In this document: positions 29,535 through 35,830 of the stretch, one piece after another | Position numbering within the stretch: position 1 is the first letter of the stretch | Layout: each line of letters begins with the position of its first letter | Source: Tepidamorphaceae bacterium | GTDB lineage: Bacteria; Pseudomonadota; Alphaproteobacteria; Rhizobiales; JAKSCL01 | Direction of reading: 5' to 3' | DNA: 35,830 nt | Assembly: GCA_028289445.1 (NCBI GenBank) | Contig: JANQPO010000025.1 | Coordinates: forward strand, 1 to 35,830 | Made by a program: the position numbers and the translations under genes | Notes under the pieces: generated by a model | What the model was told of the DNA's origin: nothing | Seen by the model: only the letters and a program-made list of their open reading frames with translations | Database searches by the model: none

Positions 29535-30473
29535 ATGGAGCAATCCCGTCATCTCCTGCGTATCGGAACGCGCGGCAGTCCCCTGGCCTTATGGCAGGCG
29601 GAAACCGTGCGGGATCGACTGGTCGCCGCGCACGGCCTGGCCGAAGACGAGATCGCCATCGTCACGGTCAAGACCACCGGCGACAAGGTGGTCGACCGGC
29701 GGCTGGCGGAGATCGGCGGCAAAGGGCTTTTCACCAAGGAGCTTGAGGCCGCCTTGGCCGAAGACGTTGTCGATTGCGCGGTCCATTCCTTGAAGGACGT
29801 TCCGACCTTTCTGCCGGACGGCATGGTACTTGCGGCCCATCTGCCGCGCGAAGATCCGCGCGACGCGCTGATCGCAAATGGCGCCGCCGACATCGATTCT
29901 CTTGAACCCGGTGCTCGCCTGGGAACGGCATCGCTTCGACGCGAGGCGATCGTTCGCGGCCTGCGCCCCGATCTCGACGTGGTTCTGTTGCGCGGCAATG
30001 TCGGCACCCGGCTCGACAAAGTTGCGTCAGGAGAGATCGACGCGGCAATCCTCGCGCTTGCCGGCCTCAAGCGGCTCGGTTTCGCCGACCGGGTCAGCAC
30101 CACGCTCGACCCGGATACCTTCCTGCCGGCCGTCGGGCAGGGCATCGTTGCCATTGAGACTCGCGCTGACGACGAACGCGCACGTGCGTTGATCGCGGCG
30201 ATTGACGATCGGGACAGCGCGCGGGCGGCAACGGCCGAACGCGCCTTTCTGGCCCGGCTCGATGGGTCCTGCCAAAGCCCGATCGGCGGCCACGCCAGGA
30301 TCGCCGACGGTCGGATCGACTTCTCCGGCCGGCTGATGACGGTCGATGGGACCGAAAGCGCGGCATCAGCTGCCAGCGGCAATGCCGATGATCCCGAAAC
30401 GCTCGGGCAATCCGTCGCGGAGGACATTCTCGCCAAGGCGAGTCCGCGTCTTCTCGCGGTCCTGGAGGACTAG
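29535..30473 (+). CDS. hemC: Hydroxymethylbilane synthase (porphobilinogen deaminase)
   Basis: Polymerises four porphobilinogens into hydroxymethylbilane in tetrapyrrole synthesis. The 312-residue product begins with [14 protein letters not shown] (9-22). It has K87/D88 in HSLKDVP (catalytic Asp), substrate-binding arginines in TASLRREA, and C246 in LDGSCQSP, which anchors the dipyrromethane cofactor. The ATG at 29535 follows GAGGG; the frame is open far upstream across antisense tsaD, but that part is not hemC. hemD follows after five bases. Confidence 0.97.
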   Translation: MEQSRHLLRIGTRGSPLALWQAETVRDRLVAAHGLAEDEIAIVTVKTTGDKVVDRRLAEIGGKGLFTKELEAALAEDVVDCAVHSLKDVPTFLPDGMVLAAHLPREDPRDALIANGAADIDSLEPGARLGTASLRREAIVRGLRPDLDVVLLRGNVGTRLDKVASGEIDAAILALAGLKRLGFADRVSTTLDPDTFLPAVGQGIVAIETRADDERARALIAAIDDRDSARAATAERAFLARLDGSCQSPIGGHARIADGRIDFSGRLMTVDGTESAASAASGNADDPETLGQSVAEDILAKASPRLLAVLED

Positions 30474-30478
30474 GCTCA

Positions 30479-31192
30479 GTGCGGGTCTTGGTCACCCGGC
30501 CGCAGACCGACGCAGCGCGGACCGCTGTGGCTTTGACCGAGTGCGGGCATGAGGTAATCCTGTCGCCTGTCATGACGATCCGTGTGATCGACGATGCCAC
30601 AATCGATCCTTCAACATACCGGAGCATCGTCGTCACGAGCCGCCATGCCGTCACGGCCTTGATCCAAAATCCTGCTGCAGAGCGGCTTATGGCGCTGCCG
30701 ATCTTGTGCGTCGGCCGAGCAACGGCCGAAGCTGCCCGATCCGCCGGCTTTCGGTCGATCAAAGCAGCAGGGGGCGATGTCGAGGACCTACTGACCGAAG
30801 TCGAGACCGGCGATTGGCCGGAGCCGATGCTTTACGCCTCGGGCGCCGTCGTTACCCGCGATCTGGTCGCCGCCCTAACGCAGCGCGGCATCGCAGCCGA
30901 GCAGGCCATTGTTTATGCCGCCGACCCAATGCTCGATCTGAGCGACGCAGCCAGGCAGGCACTTAACGAGGGCGCGCTTGACGGCGCTCTCTTTTACTCC
31001 GCGCGCACCGTCGCTCTCTTCGCCGATCAGGCGAAACGCGCGGGCAAAACTGAGGCGCTGTCCGATCTGACGGCATGGTGTCTCTCGAAAGCCGTCGGCG
31101 ATGCCGCAAAATCGGCGGGTTTCGGCTGCGTAGTCGTGGCGAAGGAGAAAACCGAGCAATCCCTCATTGCGGCAATTCACGCACCGCAATAA
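30479..31192 (+). CDS. hemD: Uroporphyrinogen-III synthase
   Basis: Cyclises hydroxymethylbilane with inversion of ring D. The 237-residue protein starts with the HemD hallmark VLVTRPQ and shows the weakly conserved two-domain pattern, with VVTSRHAV and LYASGAVVTRDL, then LFYSARTV near residues 171-178. A GTG start at 30479 lies five bases after the hemC stop. Sequence conservation in HemD is always low, so context is an important part of the identification. Confidence 0.92.
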   Translation: MRVLVTRPQTDAARTAVALTECGHEVILSPVMTIRVIDDATIDPSTYRSIVVTSRHAVTALIQNPAAERLMALPILCVGRATAEAARSAGFRSIKAAGGDVEDLLTEVETGDWPEPMLYASGAVVTRDLVAALTQRGIAAEQAIVYAADPMLDLSDAARQALNEGALDGALFYSARTVALFADQAKRAGKTEALSDLTAWCLSKAVGDAAKSAGFGCVVVAKEKTEQSLIAAIHAPQ

Positions 31193-31270
31193 GGTTGCAC
31201 TGCAATAAACGTTCGCGCGACCAAGTCTGCGTCCATGGCCCGCGCGAGAGGCTCAATCAGGGAACAGGCG

Positions 31271-32761
31271 ATGGCGTCGCAAGACGAGACCGGCACGACG
31301 AAACCCTCAAGCGGAACGACGCGGAAGAGACCGGCGAAAGCACCGCCACAGACGATCGACCTCAAAGCGGACGAGGTGAAGGAGGCATCGCCCGAGACGG
31401 GTGCGAAGGCATCGTCGGGCGCGAAATCGGACGACGCACCCAAGGCCAAAGAAAAGAAGGCGGAGGACTCCGTTACGACGGGTACTGGCCGCGTGGCACC
31501 CTTACCGGCATCTGTCGGCGCGGCCGGAACCGTGTTCGCCGCCGCGATTGGCGCCGTGATTGGCGCCGGCATCTTCTACGCTCTCCTGCAATCGGGGACC
31601 ATTCCCGACCGTGCCGGCGAGCAAGCCACCACCGAGATCGCCGAACTGAAGGAGTCTGTCGCAGCATTGAGTGCCGCAGCCGAGACCAATGATGGAACGG
31701 CAGCCGTTGATTTAGGTGGCATCGAGGCCGGCCTTGCAGCGCTGCAAGGCGAGGTCGATACCCTGCAGGCAGCCACAGCCAATATCGACGCCGCCGGCAC
31801 CGACGCTCTGGCCGAACTGGTTGCCCGTGTTGGTGAACTCGAAGCGACAGCTGCAGCGACCGTGACGGAAGGCGGCGAGGTCAGCGAGGCTTTGGCGGAG
31901 CGCCTTGACGCACTCGACGAAAAGAGCGCCGAAGCGGCGAGCGCGCTCGCAGCCGTGCAAGATCGTATCGCCGGTCTCGCATCGGCGGGCGAAGACGCCG
32001 GTCCTGTCGATCTCACACCCTTGGAGACCCGAATTGCCGCGCTCGAAGACACAACCGCCGGCATCGCCGCACAGATGTCGGACGCGATTGCCGCTATTCC
32101 GGCGCCAGATCCCTCGGCGATCGAAGCGGTCGAAGGTCAGGTCTCGGGATTGCAGGAGCGCATCGCAACGGTCGAGCAATCGCTATCATCGCTGTCGGCG
32201 GCCCTTGATACGGTCTCCGCAAACCTCGATACGCTGGCGGCGCGCGAAACCGGGATGACGGACGAGCGGCGCGCGGCCTACCTCGTCGCGCTCGCCGGCC
32301 TTCAACGCGCGAGTTCGGGCAGCGGACCCTTCGCCACGGAATTGAACGCTGTCCGCACGCTTGCCGACGACCCTGAGCTTTTTGTCGACCTGGACGCCTA
32401 TGCACAAGCCGGTGTCCCTTCGATGAGCGACCTGTCGCGCGAGTTCACCGGTCTGGCCGCCGACATTCTCGATGCCACGGCGCGTGCCAACGCGGATGGC
32501 GTCATGGCCCGGCTGAGAGCCGGCGCGCAAACCTTGGTCCGGATTCGGCCGACGGGTTATGTCGCGGGCGACACGCCAGCTAGCCGCGTGGCCCGGATCG
32601 AAGCGCTTCTCGTCGACGGCAAGCTGGCGACGGCGCTTGAGGAATGGCAGGCACTACCGGAGGCCGGGCAGGCCGCTTCGGCGGACTGGGTCGCCAAGGC
32701 ACGCGACCGCCACACGCTCGATACAGCGCTTGCGGGCCTGACCGTGGGTAGCGAAGGCTGA
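31271..32761 (+). CDS. Mitofilin (Mic60)-like inner-membrane protein, COG4223 type
   Basis: A 496-residue protein: charged, Lys/Pro/Ala-rich cytoplasmic N-terminus (1-80), one membrane segment (about 86-108, Ala/Gly-rich), a long coiled coil (about 120-335, Ala/Glu/Leu-rich) and a C-terminal domain (about 345-496) that corresponds to the mitofilin signature region. Alphaproteobacterial Mic60 homologues lie in the hem operon as here and shape intracytoplasmic membranes in phototrophs. The ATG at 31271 follows GGGAACAGG; one at 31235 has no ribosome binding site. hemY follows after five bases. Confidence 0.9.
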   Translation: MASQDETGTTKPSSGTTRKRPAKAPPQTIDLKADEVKEASPETGAKASSGAKSDDAPKAKEKKAEDSVTTGTGRVAPLPASVGAAGTVFAAAIGAVIGAGIFYALLQSGTIPDRAGEQATTEIAELKESVAALSAAAETNDGTAAVDLGGIEAGLAALQGEVDTLQAATANIDAAGTDALAELVARVGELEATAAATVTEGGEVSEALAERLDALDEKSAEAASALAAVQDRIAGLASAGEDAGPVDLTPLETRIAALEDTTAGIAAQMSDAIAAIPAPDPSAIEAVEGQVSGLQERIATVEQSLSSLSAALDTVSANLDTLAARETGMTDERRAAYLVALAGLQRASSGSGPFATELNAVRTLADDPELFVDLDAYAQAGVPSMSDLSREFTGLAADILDATARANADGVMARLRAGAQTLVRIRPTGYVAGDTPASRVARIEALLVDGKLATALEEWQALPEAGQAASADWVAKARDRHTLDTALAGLTVGSEG

Positions 32762-32766
32762 TCATC

Positions 32767-34497
32767 ATGCTGCGTCTCGTCACGTTTTTCGTCATTGTCG
32801 CAGCGCTCGCCATCGGCGCGGCTTGGCTTGCCGACCGGCCCGGTGTCGTTTCGCTGAACTGGCAGGGCTACGCGATCGAATTCAGTCTCATGACGGCTGC
32901 GATCCTTCTGATCGCCGTGGTCGCCGTCGTCGTCTTTCTGCGCGACCTCTATCGGATCATCGTCAAAAGCCCATCCATGGTGGGCGATTTCGTGCGCGGC
33001 CGGCGGCGCGATCGGGGCTACGAGGCCTTATCGAAAGGCATGTTGGCCGTCGGCTCCGGTGACACCGCGGGCGCGCGCAAACTTGCGGCGGAGGCGACGC
33101 GCCTGCTGCCGCACGAGCCGATGACCAAGCTCTTGGACGCACAAGCCGCACAGGCGGCGGGCCGGCGCGCGGACGCCGCCGCGACCTTCAACACCATGCT
33201 GGCCACACCGGAAACCAAGTTGCTGGGCCTGCGCGGGCTTTTCCTGGAGGCCAAGCGCGACACCAATGTCGAAGCCGCCCGGCAATACGCCGCCGAGGCC
33301 TTGTCGATCGCGCCGGGCATGCCCTGGGCCGGCACGGCGATGTTCGACTTTCAGTGCGCGGCCGGCGAATGGGACGAGGCGCTTGGCACGCTACAGATCC
33401 TGACTGAGCGCAAACTGATCGATAAGGCGACGACACGCCGTCGCCGCGCTGTTCTGTTGACCGCGAAGGCGATGGAGAGCGAAGATGGCGAGCCGGACCG
33501 GGCGCTGTCGCTGGCGTTGGAAGCCCACGGCCTGGCGCCCGACCTGGTCGCAGCGGCCCTGATCGGCGCCCGTCTTTCGGCCCGGCTCGGCAATATCCGT
33601 CGCGCCGCCAGCTTGATCGAGCAAACCTGGAAGCAGAAACCCCATCCCGAATTGGCGGAAGCCTATGCGCGCGTTCGGCCGGGCGATTCCGTTCGCGATC
33701 GTTATCGCCGGATCAAGAGCCTCACACAAAAAGCGCCGCATCGTCAGGAGAGCCGAATCGCACTCGCCACGGCTGCAATTGACGCCCAGGATTGGGCGGT
33801 GGCCCGCGAAACGCTGCTGGGGCTCGCCAAGACCAGCCCCACGGTCCGCATATGCCGATTGATGGCCGCTGTGGAAGCCGGCGAATTCAACGATGAAGGC
33901 CGCGCGCGGGAATGGCTGGCCCGGTCCGTCAACGCATTACCCGATCCAGCCTGGACCGCCGACGGCCAGGTTTCTGAAACATGGCTTCCGACATCGCCCG
34001 TCACAGGCAAACTGGACGCCTTTGAGTGGAAAGTCCCAGTCGAGACCCTGACGCCGCTGACAGAGACGGCAATCGAAGCCCTGGCGTCGCCCATCCCGGA
34101 ACCGGTTGCCCTGGAGCCGAGGGAGATCGCCGAACCGGAACCGGTCGCGGACGCGGTGGAGGAGCTGCCGGCGACCGAGGCCGAGGCCGAGACGCCCGCC
34201 AACGACGATGCCGAGGGGTCCGCAACACCTGAGCCGGCAACCGACGCGAACACCGAAGTGGCCGCAGCCACGATCGACGCGGCGACCGAACAAATCGAGG
34301 CCGCTCAAGACAAAGCTGAAACCGACGAAACCACCGCAAACGCTTCGCAGAGCACGCCGGAACCGCCCGTGGACGTCCCACACAAAGAGGAGTCGGCAAC
34401 CGTCACCCCGATCCGCCCGCCCGACGATCCCGGTCCAAGCGGCGATATCGGCATTGACGAAGAGACCGCGACGCAAAAACGCGCAGGCCCGCGCTAA
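32767..34497 (+). CDS. hemY: HemY-like TPR membrane protein
   Basis: An inner-membrane protein of the HemY family (COG3898), historically linked to haem synthesis but with unproven role. Two N-terminal membrane segments lie at about 3-22 and 40-61, followed by DLYRIIVKSPSMVGDFVRGRR and a tetratricopeptide-like helical region (about 85-400). The last 150 residues or so are low complexity, rich in Glu, Ala, Pro and Thr, and much longer than in E. coli HemY. It ends the hemC-hemD-mitofilin-like-hemY run; spacing of five bases suggests cotranscription. This is not the Gram-positive HemY (protoporphyrinogen oxidase). Confidence 0.93.
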   Translation: MLRLVTFFVIVAALAIGAAWLADRPGVVSLNWQGYAIEFSLMTAAILLIAVVAVVVFLRDLYRIIVKSPSMVGDFVRGRRRDRGYEALSKGMLAVGSGDTAGARKLAAEATRLLPHEPMTKLLDAQAAQAAGRRADAAATFNTMLATPETKLLGLRGLFLEAKRDTNVEAARQYAAEALSIAPGMPWAGTAMFDFQCAAGEWDEALGTLQILTERKLIDKATTRRRRAVLLTAKAMESEDGEPDRALSLALEAHGLAPDLVAAALIGARLSARLGNIRRAASLIEQTWKQKPHPELAEAYARVRPGDSVRDRYRRIKSLTQKAPHRQESRIALATAAIDAQDWAVARETLLGLAKTSPTVRICRLMAAVEAGEFNDEGRAREWLARSVNALPDPAWTADGQVSETWLPTSPVTGKLDAFEWKVPVETLTPLTETAIEALASPIPEPVALEPREIAEPEPVADAVEELPATEAEAETPANDDAEGSATPEPATDANTEVAAATIDAATEQIEAAQDKAETDETTANASQSTPEPPVDVPHKEESATVTPIRPPDDPGPSGDIGIDEETATQKRAGPR

Positions 34498-34566
34498 CCG
34501 AACCGGCCTTGACCTGCGGCCGGCGTTCGGCGCATGACAGGCGACCCTTTCGCGATTGGATAGACC

Positions 34567-35172
34567 ATGGACAAGTTCACAACGCTGACCGGTGTCGCCG
34601 CGCCCATGCCGATCATCAATGTCGACACCGACATGATCATCCCGAAACAGTATTTGAAGACCATCAAGCGCACCGGGCTGGGCACCGGCCTCTTCGCCGA
34701 GATGCGCTACACCGACGATGGCGCCGACAATGCCGATTTCGTCTTGAACAAGCAGGCCTACAAGGACGCCAAGATCCTGGTCGCCGGCGACAATTTCGGC
34801 TGCGGATCGAGCCGCGAGCACGCGCCGTGGGCTCTGCTCGATTTCGGCATCCGCTGCGTGATCTCCACCTCGTTCGCCGACATTTTCTACAACAACTGTT
34901 TCAAGAACGGCATTCTGCCGATCGTCGTCTCGCCCGAGGACCTTGAAAAGCTGATGGACGACGCCGAGCGCGGCGCCAACGCAACGCTGACCGTCGACCT
35001 TGAGGCGCAGGAGGTTCGGGGTCCCGATGGTGGCGTCGTCACCTTCGACATCGATCCCTTCCGCAAGCACTGCCTGTTGAACGGCCTGGACGATATCGGT
35101 CTGACGATGGAAAAGGCCGACCGCATCGACGCCTTCGAGGAAAAGACATCCCTCGCCCGCCCCTGGGCCTGA
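34567..35172 (+). CDS. leuD: 3-isopropylmalate dehydratase small subunit
   Basis: With LeuC it isomerises 2-isopropylmalate to 3-isopropylmalate in leucine synthesis. The 201-residue protein has [17 protein letters not shown] (17-33) and the swivel-domain motif [12 protein letters not shown] (76-87). The start at 34567 is the family's usual N-terminus. No leuC is in the window, so the two subunits are encoded apart or leuC lies beyond the right edge. It follows hemY by 69 bp and precedes the small DUF2798 gene by seven bases. Confidence 0.96.
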   Translation: MDKFTTLTGVAAPMPIINVDTDMIIPKQYLKTIKRTGLGTGLFAEMRYTDDGADNADFVLNKQAYKDAKILVAGDNFGCGSSREHAPWALLDFGIRCVISTSFADIFYNNCFKNGILPIVVSPEDLEKLMDDAERGANATLTVDLEAQEVRGPDGGVVTFDIDPFRKHCLLNGLDDIGLTMEKADRIDAFEEKTSLARPWA

Positions 35173-35179
35173 CACCGCC

Positions 35180-35410
35180 TTGGCGTTCCTTCCGAAGCGC
35201 TACGAATTCGTCGCCTTCGGTCTGCTATTGTCGGGGATGATGTCGTTCATCGTCTCAGGCCTGTCGACGGTGCTCAATGTCGGCCGGCCAGACGGCTTCT
35301 TCGGCTTGTGGATGCGCCCCTGGCTGCCGTCTTGGGCAGTTGCCTTCCCGACGGTTCTGGTCGTGGCGCCCACCGTGCGGCGCATCCTGGCGCGGGTCGT
35401 AAAGCCCTAA
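35180..35410 (+). CDS. DUF2798 family small membrane protein
   Basis: A 76-residue protein with two membrane segments (about 9-32 and 49-67), beginning FLPKRYEFVAFGLLLSGMMS and matching the DUF2798 pattern (aromatic or basic start, two helices, a VSG or VST turn). Only a TTG at 35180 gives the full N-terminus, seven bases after the leuD stop; an ATG at 35237 would cut into the first helix. Function unknown. It could be coupled to leuD by position only. Confidence 0.72.
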   Translation: MAFLPKRYEFVAFGLLLSGMMSFIVSGLSTVLNVGRPDGFFGLWMRPWLPSWAVAFPTVLVVAPTVRRILARVVKP

Positions 35411-35482
35411 ACAACGCGTTTATCCCCGCATCGCGGCGCCGGGCGAAGATCGCTCTCCCGATCGATCCCGCCGAGGGCCGCG

Positions 35483-35830
35483 ATGTCCGACGACAATCTA
35501 ACCTCCCACGACGCTGGTTTTCGGCTTGATAGCCCGGCCTACCGCGACGCGTTCCGCCGCTATATGCGCACCGGCGCGCCGATTTCGCCTGAAGAGCTGA
35601 AGGCACGGGAGGAGCGCCCCACCACCCATTACATCTGGCGCACGCAGGGCGACAGCCGCGTTCGATCCACCCACCAGGCCAATGACGGTAAGATCTTCGC
35701 CTGGGATGATCCGCCGCCGACCGGTCATCCAGGCGACGAACCCGGCTGCCGCTGCTGGGCGGAAGCCTATTACCCCGAGCTCCAGGAATACGCCCGCCAG
35801 ACGCTGGTCAGCGCCGCCGCGGACGCGAAC
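35483..35830 (+). CDS. Protein with phage Mu gpF-like motif, 3' end outside the window
   Basis: An open frame of 116 codons with no stop before the window end. The ATG at 35483 follows GAGGG. Residues about 50-92 contain the motif of phage head morphogenesis (Mu gpF-like, SPP1 gp7-like) proteins: WRTQGDSRVRSTHQ, then FAWDDPPPTGHPG and CRCWAEA, including the paired Cys and the WDDPP segment. The preceding part (AYRDAFRRYMRTGAPISPEE) resembles the N-terminal helix region of HK97-type major capsid proteins, but that is a weak impression. No other phage gene is visible, so it may be a stand-alone domesticated or toxin-associated domain, or the edge of a prophage-like region. Confidence 0.75.
   Translation, partial: MSDDNLTSHDAGFRLDSPAYRDAFRRYMRTGAPISPEELKAREERPTTHYIWRTQGDSRVRSTHQANDGKIFAWDDPPPTGHPGDEPGCRCWAEAYYPELQEYARQTLVSAAADAN

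Noticed and set aside
33937..35175. A 412-codon minus-strand open frame across the hemY tail and leuD
   Set aside because: Runs antisense through leuD and the low-complexity hemY end; no domain or ribosome binding site supports it.

Overview
The window is chromosomal DNA of an alphaproteobacterium. It is GC-rich apart from one AT-rich patch. Several gene neighbourhoods point to that class, and most probably to Hyphomicrobiales (Rhizobiales) or a close order: zapE-mdh-sucC, htpX-rsmB-heparinase-purH, tsaD-gpsA-yciI-EVE diverging from hemC-hemD-mitofilin-like-hemY, and an NAD-glutamate dehydrogenase of the giant 180-kDa type. The order-level placement is inference from remembered synteny. No rRNA or tRNA gene, transposase, integrase or CRISPR array was recognised.

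Layout. 1-3012 (minus): zapE, mdh and the 5' part of sucC, TCA-cycle genes. 3223-5671: small genes, namely an Arg-rich hypothetical, a small secreted protein with its own terminator, an AhpD-like protein translationally coupled to an AprI/Inh-type lipoprotein, and a small helical protein. 5820-7987 (minus): methylmalonate-semialdehyde dehydrogenase and a second AhpD-like protein, divergent from the glutamate dehydrogenase at 8134-12948. 13172-19994 (minus): htpX, rsmB, heparinase II/III-like, purH and an alpha/beta hydrolase, closely packed. 20150-21830 (plus): an SDHAF4-type SDH assembly factor and a TadG-like von Willebrand A protein with an exact CtrA box upstream. 22120-24078 (minus): acetyl-CoA synthetase. 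24407-25257 (minus): an AT-rich insert with three compact genes, two of them tiny secreted Cys-containing proteins. 25640-26404 (plus): a tandem SnoaL/NTF2-like protein. 26598-29465 (minus): EVE, YciI, gpsA and tsaD. 29535-34497 (plus): hemC, hemD, a Mic60-like gene and hemY. 34567-35830 (plus): leuD, a DUF2798 membrane protein and the start of a protein carrying the phage Mu gpF-like motif.

How the genes work together. Most of the window is housekeeping: TCA cycle, acetate, glutamate and branched-chain catabolism feeding it, SDH assembly, tetrapyrrole synthesis, purine synthesis, tRNA t6A and rRNA m5C modification, and membrane quality control. The non-routine parts are the AT-rich three-gene cassette, the CtrA-box-associated TadG-like gene, a family of extragenic palindromic repeats (three copies, two of them large and in opposite orientation), and the stand-alone MuF-like protein at the right edge.
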